64,000 nucleotides of DNA from Betaproteobacteria bacterium (GCA_016195915.1 JACPYS010000022.1:62001-126000), one strand, 5' to 3'. Counted from the first letter of the stretch, positions 44,102 to 55,658 are shown. Program-made: numbers and translations. Notes: generated from the letters alone by a model not told the origin.

Positions 44102-44482
44102 TCAGGGTTTTGCGGGTAACAGGAGATCGGCGCAAGCCTGCGATACGCCCTGAGTAGGCTCCTTTTCCCCCACCATGGTGGCAAATCCCGTCTTCGCGAG
44201 CACATCGCCGCGCGTCCATCGGTCGGATTTTTCCAACTCGGCAAGCCGCACGGGAAGATCTTTGGCGCTCTTGAACTGGGCGCTGCAGATGCGGGCATAC
44301 GCGGCGACTACGGCCTCTTCGGAGTGTCTCTTGGAGAGCGTTTCAGAGGCGCTTGCGGTCTTCCAGCCGAGCGCGTCGAAACCCACCCACGCAACCAGTA
44401 TTGCTCCCGCGAGTGCACCCAGGCAGAACGGATTCGTATCCTTCGGCAATGCCGGTAACTTGAATTCCATGACGGTTTCCAT
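44102..44482 (-). CDS. membrane-anchored hypothetical protein
   Basis: This 126-aa protein has a short cytoplasmic N-terminus, one membrane segment (FCLGALAGAILVAWVGFDAL) and a soluble helical remainder (EEAVVAAYARICSAQF ... ELEKSDRWTRGDVLAKTGF). It has two ATGs near the start (44482 and 44470), neither with a strong ribosome site. I do not recognise the family; it resembles short exported proteins widespread in proteobacteria. Confidence 0.6.
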   Translation of the reverse strand: METVMEFKLPALPKDTNPFCLGALAGAILVAWVGFDALGWKTASASETLSKRHSEEAVVAAYARICSAQFKSAKDLPVRLAELEKSDRWTRGDVLAKTGFATMVGEKEPTQGVSQACADLLLPAKP

Positions 44483-44578
44483 CCAATTAGAGGGGAAAGC
44501 CCTCCGTGGCTCAGGGTACGCCGTTAGGCGGTAGGGGGCTATCTGAATCGTACGCCGCAGCCGCGACCGTCGCCGCGC

Positions 44579-45556
44579 TCAATCGGCCACGAACCTTGCG
44601 AGTCGCTGACGAATGATGCGGTCAGCCTCGTCCATGATGCGGTCGATGAGTTCCTGGACCGTTGGAATGTCGTGGATGAGCCCGGCTACCATGCCGCAGG
44701 ACCAGGCGCCTGCGTCCATCGCGCCTTCCAGCATGATGCGCGGATAGACGCCCGCCACCTCTTCCAGGATGTGTTCGAACTTGAGGTTGGCGCCCAGCGA
44801 GCGCTCTTTCTGCAGGAGGCGTTCTACGGCGTGGTTCTTCAACACTCGCTCGGTGTTGCGCAACGGGCGCATTACGAGCCGGGTGTCAAGTTCGCTGGCG
44901 GCAACAATCGCCTGCTTGACGTTTTCATGCACCGGCGCCTCCTTCGTCGCGATGAAGCGCGTGCCCATGTTCATGCCGTCCGCGCCCAGCGAGAGCGCGG
45001 CGACGAGCGAACGGCCATCGGCCATGCCGCCGGACGCAACGAAGGGGATCTTGAGTTCCTCCGCCGCGCGGGGCAGCAGGATGAAATTCGGCACGTCGTC
45101 CTCGCCCGGATGGCCGCCGCATTCGAAGCCGTCGACGCTCACGGCGTCGCAGCCGATCGACTGGGCTTTCAGGGAGTGGCGCACCGACGTGCACTTGTGG
45201 ATCACCTTGATACCTGCCTCGTGCAGGGCAGGAAGCCACTTCTGGGGGTTGTTGCCCGCGGTTTCGACGATCCTGACGCCACCCTCGATGGTTGCGCGGA
45301 TGTAGCCTGGATAGTCTGGCTGGGCGATGACGGGGAGGAAGGTGAGGTTCACGCCGAAAGGCTTGTCGGTCATCTCGCGGCAACGCCGGATCTCGTTCGC
45401 AAGCGCCGCCGGAGTGCGCTGGGTCAATCCCGTGATGATTCCGAGTCCGCCCGCGTTGGACACCGCAGCGGCCAGTTCGGCGAATCCGACATAGTGCATG
45501 CCGCCCTGGATGATGGGGTGCCTGATCCCGAACATTTCGGTGATTTTCGTTTTCAT
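44579..45556 (-). CDS. nitronate monooxygenase-like FMN enzyme
   Basis: This 325-aa TIM-barrel protein of the 2-nitropropane dioxygenase/nitronate monooxygenase family has HPIIQGGMHYVG at the N-terminus, SNAGGLGIITG, DGFECGGHPGEDD (the family's substrate-side segment), VASGGMADGRSLVAAL and GTRFIATKEAP for FMN phosphate binding. It oxidises nitronates, or acts as an enoyl-reductase-like flavoprotein, depending on subclass. It stands alone between small exported proteins, so no pathway is implied. Confidence 0.85.
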   Translation of the reverse strand: MKTKITEMFGIRHPIIQGGMHYVGFAELAAAVSNAGGLGIITGLTQRTPAALANEIRRCREMTDKPFGVNLTFLPVIAQPDYPGYIRATIEGGVRIVETAGNNPQKWLPALHEAGIKVIHKCTSVRHSLKAQSIGCDAVSVDGFECGGHPGEDDVPNFILLPRAAEELKIPFVASGGMADGRSLVAALSLGADGMNMGTRFIATKEAPVHENVKQAIVAASELDTRLVMRPLRNTERVLKNHAVERLLQKERSLGANLKFEHILEEVAGVYPRIMLEGAMDAGAWSCGMVAGLIHDIPTVQELIDRIMDEADRIIRQRLARFVAD

Positions 45557-45590
45557 TGTGTCGCGGTCCTCGAGGGTTGGCAGGTGTCCG

Positions 45591-45935
45591 TTACTTGAGC
45601 AGCTTTTCGATCAGCGGATTGACCGGCTTGATTTGGGCGGGAGAGGGCAGCGGTCCGATTTCCGGGTCGATCTTCGCCGGCGACTTGCTGGCCCCCTCGG
45701 GCGGCGGCTTCTTCGGAGCGGCCATGGGAACCGTCATGGTACGGTCCGCGACGGGACCCGCATCCTTCATGCCCTGCGTCGCGCACGAGATGTTCGAGTA
45801 GGTGATCTTTCCGCGGGCATCCAGGCATTTGAACGTGGTTTGCGATGCGCCGGCAATTGACCACGCCGCAAGCAGAGCACCCAAACCGGAGCGCAGCAGG
45901 GCACTCCGGCATACCGCGCACATCGGATCGCTCAT
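45591..45935 (-). CDS. exported DUF4124-like protein
   Basis: This 114-aa protein starts at the ATG at 45935, with a hydrophobic N-terminal segment (ALLRSGLGALLAAWSIAGA) and then the DUF4124 pattern TTFKCLDARGKITYSNISC. A Pro/Ala/Lys-rich tail ends PLIEKLLK. DUF4124 proteins are small periplasmic proteins of unknown role. A long in-frame extension upstream is shadow of the neighbouring genes. Confidence 0.7.
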   Translation of the reverse strand: MSDPMCAVCRSALLRSGLGALLAAWSIAGASQTTFKCLDARGKITYSNISCATQGMKDAGPVADRTMTVPMAAPKKPPPEGASKSPAKIDPEIGPLPSPAQIKPVNPLIEKLLK

Positions 45936-46000
45936 GGGAATTCTCGAGTATTGTGCCCGGAAGCATGGTACCGCCGGGCTAGAGGGATCCGCAATGCGGC

Positions 46001-46918
46001 TCACGTCAGGCGAGTTCGAAAGCTTGCTACGCTGGTTGCCAGCATGATGCCCGACAGGATCGTCGCAAATCCAGCGGCGTGAAACACCTGGAAGGTTTCG
46101 CCGAGAAAGACCATCGCCAGTACCGCGCCGAACACGGGCAGAAGCGGCAGGGTGAATCCCGCAGCGTTTGCGCCGACCAGCGCGACGCCGCAGTTCCAGC
46201 AAATAATCGCGCCGACCGATGCGGCAAGTCCCATATACAGCAGTGCAGCGGCCTCGCCCGCAGTCGGCCAACGCGGCGGCGCGTGCAGCGCTTCCAGTGC
46301 GAACGCGGGCGCAAGCATCGCAAGCCCGGCGAGCGAGATGACGAACAGCATGCTCACGCCACCCAGGTCCGGCGGGCAGCGCTTGAGAAGCACCGAGTAG
46401 ATTCCCCAAACCGGCATGGCAATCAGTATCCAGGCGTCGCCGGCGCGGAATTCCAGTTGCAGCAGGATGCCGGGTTCGCCATGCGAGACGATGACGAGCA
46501 CGCCAATGAGCGACACCAGCATCCCGGCGATCTGCCGGCGCGTTGCGCCCACGCGCTCGATCACCCATGAACAAAGCATCATGAACAGCGGCGCGGACGA
46601 ATTGAGCAGCACGGCATTGATCGCTGTCGTCGTTCTCAGCCCGAGATAGACGAGGGTCTGGAACACGGCTACGCCGGCGAGCGCGAGCAGCGCGAGCAGA
46701 CCGGCGTGACGCCGGATCGTCGCGAGCTTGCCCGGGATCTGGTGCAATGCGAACGGCGCGAGGGCCAGCACGGCAACCACCCAGCGCCAGAAATTGAGCG
46801 TGACCGGGTCGTATGCGTCGCGCAGCGCGCGTCCCAGAATCCAGTTCCCGGCCCAGAACAGATTCGCCAGCGCGAGCAGGGCGAATGCAAGCAGGTGCGC
46901 GCGCCGGGCAGAGACCAT
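46001..46918 (-). CDS. DMT-superfamily EamA transporter
   Basis: This 305-aa integral membrane protein has ten hydrophobic segments in two repeated halves of the EamA type (ANLFWAGNWILGRAL near the start; GVALVGANAAGFTLPLLPVF in the second half). Members export amino acids or other metabolites. It begins at the ATG at 46918, after the SDR gene on the same strand, and may be the last gene of the liv operon. The substrate is not predictable from sequence. Confidence 0.82.
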   Translation of the reverse strand: MVSARRAHLLAFALLALANLFWAGNWILGRALRDAYDPVTLNFWRWVVAVLALAPFALHQIPGKLATIRRHAGLLALLALAGVAVFQTLVYLGLRTTTAINAVLLNSSAPLFMMLCSWVIERVGATRRQIAGMLVSLIGVLVIVSHGEPGILLQLEFRAGDAWILIAMPVWGIYSVLLKRCPPDLGGVSMLFVISLAGLAMLAPAFALEALHAPPRWPTAGEAAALLYMGLAASVGAIICWNCGVALVGANAAGFTLPLLPVFGAVLAMVFLGETFQVFHAAGFATILSGIMLATSVASFRTRLT

Positions 46919-46956
46919 GGATGGGGGAGTGCAGGCGCCGGGGATCGGTCCCGCCT

Positions 46957-47777
<821 letters not shown>

Positions 47778-47781
<4 letters not shown>

Positions 47782-48493
47782 TTTGCTTCCTCCACGCCGC
47801 CCACGCCGAGCAGCCTCGTTTTGGTGGATTCATCGCGCGCCAGCTCGGCGCTCGGCCCGCGATAGGCGATGCGTCCGCGCTCGAGCACGATCGCCTCCTG
47901 CGACAGCGAAAGCGCGAGCTCCGCGTGCTGCTCGACCAGGATCATCGTGATGCCGCCCGCGTCGCGGATTTTCGCGAGCGCCTGGTACAGCGTTTCCACG
48001 ACGATCGGAGCGAGGCCTTCCATGGGTTCGTCGAGCAGCAGGAGCCGCGGCCCGCCGACCAGCGCGCGCCCGATCGCGAGCATCTGCTGCTCGCCGCCCG
48101 AAAGACTTCCGCCCGAAGATTCGCGCCGCTGCCCGAGCAGCGGAAACAGCGAGAACACGTCTGCGAGCGGCCAGCCGCGCGCGCGTGCCGCCACCCGCAG
48201 GTTTTCCATCGCGCTGAGCGACGGAAAGATTTCGCGTTCCTGCGGCACGTAACCGATTCCCGCGCGACTGCGGTGGTGCGTCGGCATTGCGTTCAAGGGC
48301 TGGCCGAATGCGCTGATCTGTCCGGCATGGACGGTCGTAAATCCCATCAGGGTATTGAGCAGCGTGCTCTTGCCCACGCCGTTTCGCCCCAGCACCGCAA
48401 GCGCGCGGCCGGTCTCCAGTTCGAAGGAAACGTCGTCCAGCACCACGGTCTCGCCGTAGCCGGCGACGAGGCGGGACGCGGCAACGGCTGTGT

Positions 48494-48497
<4 letters not shown>
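47778..48497 (-). CDS. livF: branched-chain-type ABC importer ATPase LivF
   Basis: This 239-aa ATPase has Walker A LGRNGVGKSTLL, signature SGGEQQMLAIGRAL, Walker B LLLLDEPMEGLAP and the LivF-typical YVPQEREIFPSLS. It pairs with LivG to drive import. Its start overlaps the livG stop by ATGA. Confidence 0.9.
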
Positions 48498-49278
<781 letters not shown>

Positions 49279-49282
<4 letters not shown>

Positions 49283-50289
49283 CGCGGAGTCTGCTCCCGC
49301 CAGAGAGAGCGCGCGCGGGCCGCGGCGAAATCGATGATTCCCATCAGCCCATTCTCGAGGAACAGCACCACCGCCATGAGCAGTGCGCCGATCACGAACA
49401 TCCAGCGAAAAGGATCCACCTGCGCGGCGAAGTCCTGCACCACGACGTAGACGACGGCGCCGGCGAACGCGCCATACAGGCGGCGCGTGCCGCCGAGGAT
49501 GAGCACCATCAGCACCGTTCCGGAAGCCAGTAGCTCGAGCGCCGTCAGTCCGACCGCGCGCGTCGTCTGCGCCGAGAGCGCACCGGCGGTGCCGGCCATG
49601 GCCGCACCCAGGCTGTAGACGGCCACCATGCGCCACCACACCGGCGTGCCGATCGCACGCATGCGCCGCACGTTCTGCCGGATGCCGTCGAGCGAGCGGC
49701 CGAACGGCGAGCGCATGATACGCCAGGCGAGCGCGAACCACGCGAGCAGCACGGCAAGCGTGTAAAGGTAGGCGGTGTGGCCCCAAAGGTCGAAACGAAA
49801 TGCGCCCAGCAAGGGCGCCATCCGGATGCCGTGCAGCCCGTCGTCGCCGCCGGTATAGTCGCGCAGGTGGTTCGCCACTTCGGCCACCAGGGCGCCGATC
49901 GCCAGGGTGAGCATCATCAGGGTCACGCCCTTGGTGTGCAGGATCAGCGTGCCCGTGACGAAACCGAGAATGCCGGCGGCCGCGGTTGCGATCAGCAGCC
50001 CGGTCACCGGATCGTTGGTGACATGGATTGCGCAAAGGCCCGCCGCGTACGCACCGAAACCGAAGAACGCCGCGTGTCCCATCGTGATAATCCCGGCATA
50101 GCCGAGCACGAGATCGAGCGACAGGGCGAACAGCACCATGATCAGCGCATTGGTGCCGAGGCCGAGGAAGTCCGCGCCCAGGAAGTAGAACGCGAGCGCT
50201 GCCGTCCACGGCAGCAGGTGTCCCCAACCGGCAGCGTGCGGTTTCTCCGCCGGCGGCGAGCGCGTCGCGCGAGAACGCTCCGGGTTCAT
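49279..50289 (-). CDS. livM: branched-chain-type ABC importer permease LivM
   Basis: This 336-aa permease starts at the ATG at 50289 and overlaps livH (ATGA). It has about ten membrane segments and the family signature GYAGIITMGHAAFFGFGAYA, plus the EAA-like loop GRSLDGIRQNVRRMRAIG. It forms the channel with LivH. Confidence 0.9.
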
Positions 50290-51149
50290 TGCGCCGACCT
50301 CGCCGGCATCAGCCCATCGGGCCGCCACAGGAGGAGTGCGAGCACTGCGCCGTAGAACAGGTAAGCTGCGGCGGAGGGCAGGAAGTACTTGGCCACCGTG
50401 TCGATCACCCCGAGCGAAATGGCGGCGACGAAAGAACCCTTGAAGTTGCCCACCCCGCCCACTCCGACGACCACCAGGAACAGCACGAGGTAGCGCAGCG
50501 CGTAATACGGTTCGAGGGGAAGCAGCGCCGAGCCGACCACGCCGCCCAATCCGGCCAGCGCGCATCCGCCGGCGAAGGTCAGCTGAAACAGGCGGTTGAC
50601 GTTGATACCGACCGCGCCCGCCATGCGCGGATTGTCCACCGCAGTGCGCAGCCGCGCCCCGTACAAGGATCGGTCGATGCCGAGCCACAGCGCCAGCGCC
50701 AGGGCGAGGCCGAACGCGATGAGAAACAGGCGGTAGGCGGGGTACATGCGAAAGCCGATATCGACGAGCCCCGACATGTATTCGGGCAGCGGCAGCGTCT
50801 TGATGCTGGTGCCGAATATCGCGGTCAGCGCTGCGATGACGACAAAGGTGAATCCGAAGGTCATCAGCGCCTGTGCGAGTTCACCCTTGCGATACAGCGG
50901 CCGGTACACCAGCACTTCGGCCAGCGCGCCGGTCAGCCCGGCGACCAGCGCCGCGCCGAACGCCGCGGCGATGAACGGGACGCCCGCGCCAACCGCGACC
51001 GCTGCGACATAGCCGCCGATCATCGCGAACGAGCCGTGCGCGAGGTTCACCACGCGCATCAGACCCATCGTGACCGTCAGCCCCACGGAGATGATGAACA
51101 ACACCATGCCGTAGGCGATGCCGTCCAGAACGATGGTGAACTCGCTCAT
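50286..51149 (-). CDS. livH: branched-chain-type ABC importer permease LivH
   Basis: This 287-aa permease has about eight membrane segments, with MGLMRVVNLAHGSFAMIGGY at the N-terminus and YGARLRTAVDNPRMAGAVGI in the cytoplasmic loop, both standard for LivH. It is the first permease gene after the binding protein, from which it is separated by 75 bases. Confidence 0.9.
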   Translation of the reverse strand: MSEFTIVLDGIAYGMVLFIISVGLTVTMGLMRVVNLAHGSFAMIGGYVAAVAVGAGVPFIAAAFGAALVAGLTGALAEVLVYRPLYRKGELAQALMTFGFTFVVIAALTAIFGTSIKTLPLPEYMSGLVDIGFRMYPAYRLFLIAFGLALALALWLGIDRSLYGARLRTAVDNPRMAGAVGINVNRLFQLTFAGGCALAGLGGVVGSALLPLEPYYALRYLVLFLVVVGVGGVGNFKGSFVAAISLGVIDTVAKYFLPSAAAYLFYGAVLALLLWRPDGLMPARSAQ

Positions 51150-51224
51150 CGCGCGCTCATCGCCCGCTCATTTCGCGCTTACGTCCGGTCAACAGGAGCA
51201 CTCCGCAGGTGCGGAGACCTGCCA

Positions 51225-52400
51225 TCACTCCGGGTTGTCTTCCTTCCACGGGTCCTTGACCATCGGGAAGGTCTGGAAGTTGACGTTCACGAGCTTGCCG
51301 TCGCGTTCTTCCACACGGCGCAGGTAGATGTTCTCGACGACGTCGCGTGTCTTCTCGTCGATCCGGAACGGTCCGCGCGGGCTGTTGAACTGCATCCCGC
51401 GCCACAGGCCGATCGCCTGATCTCCCGTCACGCGCGGCCCGAACTTCTCTACCGCTCTGTAGATCACGCGCATGCCGTCATAAGCGCCCACCGACGCCAG
51501 GTCGGGCACGGTGTCCTTGCCGAACATCTGGACCAGGTCCGCCCACAGCGCCTTGTTGAGCGGATTGTCCACGGTTTCCGTGTAGTGGAATGAAGTCACC
51601 AGTCCGAGCGCGGAGCGGCCGATCTTCGGCAGGTCGATCTGCTGCGTCTCGGCGGTGCCCAGGAACTTGATGCCTGCGGGCTTCAGGCGCGATGCCCAGG
51701 TGTTGATCAGGCCCACTGTCGGCGGGCCGCCCGGGCCGAACACGAATACGGCGTCGGGCTTTTGCTGCAGGATACGCTCGAAGAACGGCGAGAAGTCCGT
51801 GGTCGCGAGCGGAATGCGGATCGATTCCATCACCTGCCCGCCACCCGCCTTGAACGCCTTGCTGAAATAGACCTCGGCGTCGTGGCCCGGTGCGTAGTCC
51901 GACACGGCGGTCACTACGCGCTTGATGTCGTTTTTCACCGCCCATTCCCCGATCGGGCGGGCCGCCTGCGGGATGGTGTGGCTGGTGCGAACGAAGTACG
52001 GCGACTTGCGCGTGATCAGCCCGGTGGCCGCGTTGAAGATGACCGTCGGCATCTTTGCCTCGGTGACCAGGTCCGCCACCGCCAGCGCGTTGGGCGTGAA
52101 CACGAACCCGCCGAGGAACTGCACCTTCTCGCGCAGGATCAGTTCTTCGGCCAGTTGCTTGGCGCGCACCGGGTTGGGCCCGCCGTCGTCACGGTAGATC
52201 ACCTCGATGGTATGGCCGCTGACGGTCTTGCCGTTTTGCTTCTGGAACACTTCGATCGCCTGCCGGAACTGCTCGCCCCAGCGCGCGAACGGCCCCGAGG
52301 AGGACATGATCACGCCGACCTTCACGGTGTCGGCGGCGGCAGGTCCGACGGCCAGCATCAGAACGAACAGAATCCGGATTCCCTGCACCAGAGTATGCAT
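51225..52400 (-). CDS. ABC importer periplasmic binding protein, LivK-type
   Basis: This 391-aa protein has a signal peptide (ILFVLMLAVGPAAA) and a type I periplasmic-binding fold (KVGVIMSSSGPFARWG, IEVIYRDDGGPNPVRA, LGGFVFTPNALAVADL, VGAYDGMRVIYRAVEKFG). It delivers the ligand to the LivHMGF importer encoded just downstream. Many such receptors in these bacteria bind aromatic acids, amides or urea instead of leucine, so the ligand is open. Confidence 0.88.
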   Translation of the reverse strand: MHTLVQGIRILFVLMLAVGPAAADTVKVGVIMSSSGPFARWGEQFRQAIEVFQKQNGKTVSGHTIEVIYRDDGGPNPVRAKQLAEELILREKVQFLGGFVFTPNALAVADLVTEAKMPTVIFNAATGLITRKSPYFVRTSHTIPQAARPIGEWAVKNDIKRVVTAVSDYAPGHDAEVYFSKAFKAGGGQVMESIRIPLATTDFSPFFERILQQKPDAVFVFGPGGPPTVGLINTWASRLKPAGIKFLGTAETQQIDLPKIGRSALGLVTSFHYTETVDNPLNKALWADLVQMFGKDTVPDLASVGAYDGMRVIYRAVEKFGPRVTGDQAIGLWRGMQFNSPRGPFRIDEKTRDVVENIYLRRVEERDGKLVNVNFQTFPMVKDPWKEDNPE

Positions 52401-52434
52401 TGCGTGTGTCCTCTCGCGAATCGCTGATGATCTC

Positions 52435-54090
52435 TTATGCCGGTTTCCCGAGATTGGCGATCAGCATGGCTTCCGCAGCGTCGCCGGCAAGGGGCCTGCT
52501 AAACAGGTACCCCTGGACTTCCTCACAACCATGCTCGACGAGAAACGCCATTTGCTCCTGCGTTTCGACGCCCTCGGCGATCACCCTGAGCCGAAGATTT
52601 TTTGCCAAGGTGATGATTGTCTTGGTGATGGCTGAGTCATCGTTCGAGGTCGGAATGCCGCGCACGAAACACTGATCGATCTTCATGTAATCCAGAGGAA
52701 ACTGCTTCAGATAGCCAAGCGACGAGTACTGCGTGCCGAAGTCGTCCAAAGCAATCCCAATTCCGAGCGAGCGAAGCTCCTTGAGCAGGAATACCGTTCT
52801 CGCGGGATCTTCCATGACGGCGCTCTCGGTAATTTCCAGTTCCAGGCTGTCCGCGTCCAGCCCGGTCTCGGCAAGAATTGCCGCGACCCGGTCTTTCAGG
52901 TCAATATGTCGCAACTGTCGCGCTGAAAGATTGACTGCCATTCGAAAGGGCGAAATACCGCTGGCAAGCCAGGTCTTTTGCTGTGCGCAACTGGTACGGA
53001 GCACCCATTCCCCGATCTCATCGATCATGCCGGCTTGCTCCGCAATCGGGATGAACTTGCCGGGCGGTACCAACCCGAGCTCAGGATGGCGCCATCGCAG
53101 CAATGCTTCAACGGCTGTAATCCTGCCGCTCGAAAGATCGGCCCTGGGCTGATAGTTCATGAAGAACTCATTGCGCTCGAGCGCGCTGCGCAAGTAGTTT
53201 TGCAGCGTAAACGTTTCCACCGCCAGGGTGTGCAGCTCCGGCGAAAAGTAGCTGCAGCGATTGCGCCCCTGCTCCTTGGCCGCGTACAGGGCAGCGCTGG
53301 CATTCGCGATGAGCTTGGCGGCAGTCGCTCCATCCTGCGGGTAACAGCTGATGCCGATGCTCAATGAAACGTAGATGTCATGGTTTGCGGCGGAAAACGG
53401 CCGTACCAGCGACGTCCGGAGATGCTCTGCCGCCGCCGCAATTTGGCTGCTCGTCTGGTCCTCGAGTATGACCGCGAATTGGTTGGCACCAAGCCTTGCC
53501 AGGACGTCGAGTTCGTGCAACTGACCGCGCAGGTGCTTCGACAACTCGAGCAACAGCTCATCACCCGCCTGATATCCGAGCGACTCGTTGATCTTGCCGA
53601 AATTATCCACATCGGCAATCAGTACGCCGACGGTTGTGCCACGCCGCATCGCGCGCTTCACCGCGGTATCGCAGCTTTCGCTGAGCAGGGCTCGATTTGG
53701 CAGCTGCGTCAACCGGTCGTGGTGGGAAAGAAAGGTGGTCGAACGCAGCCGGCGCACCATGAGCTTCGAGACCTCGAGCCCGACTTCGGGATTGGCACGC
53801 AACAACTCGAGGAAGCGTTGCCGGTTCATCGCGACGACTTCGCAATCAGTCAGGGCGATCGCCGAGGCGCTGCGCTGATGTACCTGCTCGTCGAGAATTG
53901 CCATCTCACCCAGGAGATCGCCCTCGCCGGCGGTCTCGAGCACAAGATCCCCGACTCTGATCTCGGCTTGCCCGGACTTGACGATGTACAACACCTCGCC
54001 TAGGGCACCCATCTCGAAGATCGAACTGCCGGCTGGCTTGATCTCCGCCAGATCCAGTCCGGACAGAACGGTGGTGAAGTCAAAGCGCAT
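52435..54090 (-). CDS. cNMP-binding / degenerate GGDEF / EAL cyclic-di-GMP phosphodiesterase
   Basis: This 551-aa protein begins with a cyclic-nucleotide-binding fold (residues ~10-115; EGDLLGEMAILDEQVHQRSA). The GGDEF domain that follows has RLGANQF in place of RGGDEF and should not make c-di-GMP. An EAL domain (~295-545) keeps its catalytic residues: EALLRW, NLSARQL, LELEITES, DDFGTQYSS, DYMKIDQ and EGVETQEQ. It should hydrolyse c-di-GMP, with the N-terminal domain perhaps tuning it by cAMP. It has no membrane segment. Confidence 0.88.
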   Translation of the reverse strand: MRFDFTTVLSGLDLAEIKPAGSSIFEMGALGEVLYIVKSGQAEIRVGDLVLETAGEGDLLGEMAILDEQVHQRSASAIALTDCEVVAMNRQRFLELLRANPEVGLEVSKLMVRRLRSTTFLSHHDRLTQLPNRALLSESCDTAVKRAMRRGTTVGVLIADVDNFGKINESLGYQAGDELLLELSKHLRGQLHELDVLARLGANQFAVILEDQTSSQIAAAAEHLRTSLVRPFSAANHDIYVSLSIGISCYPQDGATAAKLIANASAALYAAKEQGRNRCSYFSPELHTLAVETFTLQNYLRSALERNEFFMNYQPRADLSSGRITAVEALLRWRHPELGLVPPGKFIPIAEQAGMIDEIGEWVLRTSCAQQKTWLASGISPFRMAVNLSARQLRHIDLKDRVAAILAETGLDADSLELEITESAVMEDPARTVFLLKELRSLGIGIALDDFGTQYSSLGYLKQFPLDYMKIDQCFVRGIPTSNDDSAITKTIITLAKNLRLRVIAEGVETQEQMAFLVEHGCEEVQGYLFSRPLAGDAAEAMLIANLGKPA

Positions 54091-54103
54091 TTCGCTGCAC
54101 CCC

Positions 54104-54349
54104 TTAACACGTCGAAGGCGAACCGATGAGCCTGCAGTTCAGGTTAGCACGTAGCACGTATGGTGTTCTCGCGCAACCCGGCGCATCCGGCTCACGCAGC
54201 GCGTCGGAAAGCACAACGAGCCTTTTCCGCGGAGGGGTGTTGATCGAGAAGAAGCTGATCCGGTCGACCTTCGGGGCCCCCTGTGCCCGAACGGCAAATG
54301 GCGCCGGGCTGAGCGCGAGGACTGCAAGCAACGTGTCACGCCTGTTCAT
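54104..54349 (-). pseudogene. truncated ABC-transporter binding-protein gene (signal peptide only)
   Basis: This 81-codon frame starts with a good ribosome site (GGAGGAG) and MNRRDTLLAVLALSPAPF ... AQGAPKVDRISFFS, the usual start of ABC-type receptors of the MNRRDFL class. After ~35 residues the similarity ends and the frame continues into unrelated sequence. It is a 3'-truncated remnant; a 300-aa receptor would be expected. Confidence 0.55.
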
Positions 54350-54415
54350 TCGATCTCCTCCGATCGCTACGAAGCAGCGCAAGCAGCGGGACCAGTAGGC
54401 GGGAAGGCCAGTCAA

Positions 54416-55050
54416 CCCTGGTCGGAGATCAGTCTACGCCTTCAATACGTTGCACAGAATTGTCTTAAGTGAATAGTCTGCAATAGACATCCATATCTGG
54501 CTGTCCGATCTTTCGCGACCATTTCTTGATTTCACTTGAGAGTTCTTGGTTGCCCCCTTCATTTACCACGGCGCCTGAATTCGGACGGTTCTATCGGTTA
54601 TCTGAATGTCCGATCCGGCGAAGTCACTTTCGATCAAATCGTGGTGGGTGGATGAACGCTTTCGGGAACGAGCTCCGACCGCTCAGGCCGATTCGAGATT
54701 TCTGATCAGACCTTGATTCCGGTCGCCAGGGCCTCGCTCACTTCGATCCACAGATCGCCAAATCCGGCGTGCGGTCGTCGACGCCGAGGACTGCGACAAG
54801 TCCGTCGGTGCCCCGAGAGTGATCGAGCTTCGCCGGTCGATGTAGGTGTTGAACGCAATGCCCAGCGGCGCTCTGGCGAGGGGCGCGCAGACGGCGGGAC
54901 TCAAGGCGCATCGCGCCTTGAGTATGGCGCTCCGAGCATAGCCGGTCTGGGAACCACGCCGATCGGCGAGTTGGACATGGTGATCGGAGCGCATGAAGAG
55001 ATTCGTGATAATCTGAATTTGCCCGGTGCTGCTCAGCAAGGAGGCCGATT
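54416..55050. other. 635-base stretch without an intact gene
   Basis: The left third (54420-54660) is AT-rich and has no frame longer than ~60 codons that looks real. On the + strand near 54930-55010 the frame reads SIAGLGTTPIGELDMVIGAHEE, written here as GLGTTPIGELDMVIGAHEE. This matches the conserved C-terminal PIN-domain segment of VapC toxins (PIGxxDxxIAAHA) and looks like a decayed fragment. The ribosome site AAGGAGG of the next gene ends the stretch. Confidence 0.5.
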
Positions 55051-55293
55051 ATGCAGTGGAATGAACGGATCGAGATCAACCCGGCGGTGCTTGCCGGAAA
55101 GCCGGTTATCCGGGGCACGCGCCTGGCAGTGGACTTCATTGTTGGCTTGCTTGCCCAAGGATGGACGCAAGCCGACATCCTGCGCAACTACCCCGGCGTT
55201 TCCCACGATGATATTTCCGCCTGTCTCCAATACGCCAGCGAAGCATTGCGAGCTGAAAAGGTATATCCGCTTACGCCTGCCGGTGCCGGCTGA
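55051..55293 (+). CDS. DUF433 antitoxin-like protein
   Basis: This 80-aa DUF433 protein has the family pattern INPAVLAGKPVIRGTRL, VGLLAQGWTQADILRNYPGV and DISACLQYASEAL. DUF433 proteins are winged-helix antitoxins paired with PIN-like DUF5615 toxins. Its AAGGAGG site lies ~4 bases upstream of the ATG. The toxin gene starts 2 bases after its stop. Confidence 0.85.
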   Translation: MQWNERIEINPAVLAGKPVIRGTRLAVDFIVGLLAQGWTQADILRNYPGVSHDDISACLQYASEALRAEKVYPLTPAGAG

Positions 55294-55295
55294 CG

Positions 55296-55658
55296 GTGCG
55301 CTTTCTAGCAAACGAGAATTTCCCTGGCGATGCCGTTACAGCGCTTCGGGCCGCCGGACATGATCTGGCTTGGGTCCGGACCGATGCGCCAGGCAGTCTT
55401 GATCCGGATGTGTTGGCACGAGCCGTGCGCGAGAACCGTGTCCTGCTGACCTTCGACAAGGACTTCGGCGAACTTGCCTGGCGCGCCGGACTGCCGGCAA
55501 CCGCTGGCATCGTCCTGTTTCGTCTTCCGATGCCGTCGCCTGTTGACGTGGGTCGGGAGATTGCGGGAATCATCGGAAGTCGCGGGGATTGGGCCGTTCA
55601 GTTTTCGGTCGTCGAACCCGGCCGCGTTCGCATGAGATCGCTGCCTTCCAGATCCTAA
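55296..55658 (+). CDS. DUF5615 PIN-like toxin
   Basis: This 120-aa protein starts at a GTG. DUF5615 has a Mut7-C/PIN-like nuclease fold. The acidic residues are visible: N and E in FLANENFPG, D in WVRTDAPGSLD, and FDKDFGELA. It is the toxin of the adjacent DUF433 antitoxin, with its natural coupling intact. It is the only complete pair in this fragment-rich stretch. Confidence 0.85.
   Translation: MRFLANENFPGDAVTALRAAGHDLAWVRTDAPGSLDPDVLARAVRENRVLLTFDKDFGELAWRAGLPATAGIVLFRLPMPSPVDVGREIAGIIGSRGDWAVQFSVVEPGRVRMRSLPSRS

Noticed and set aside
52435-54090. diguanylate cyclase activity
   Set aside because: The GGDEF site is degenerate (GANQF).
54683-55039. 118-codon - strand frame
   Set aside because: Composition is uneven and has no motif; the opposite strand shows a PIN-like fragment instead.
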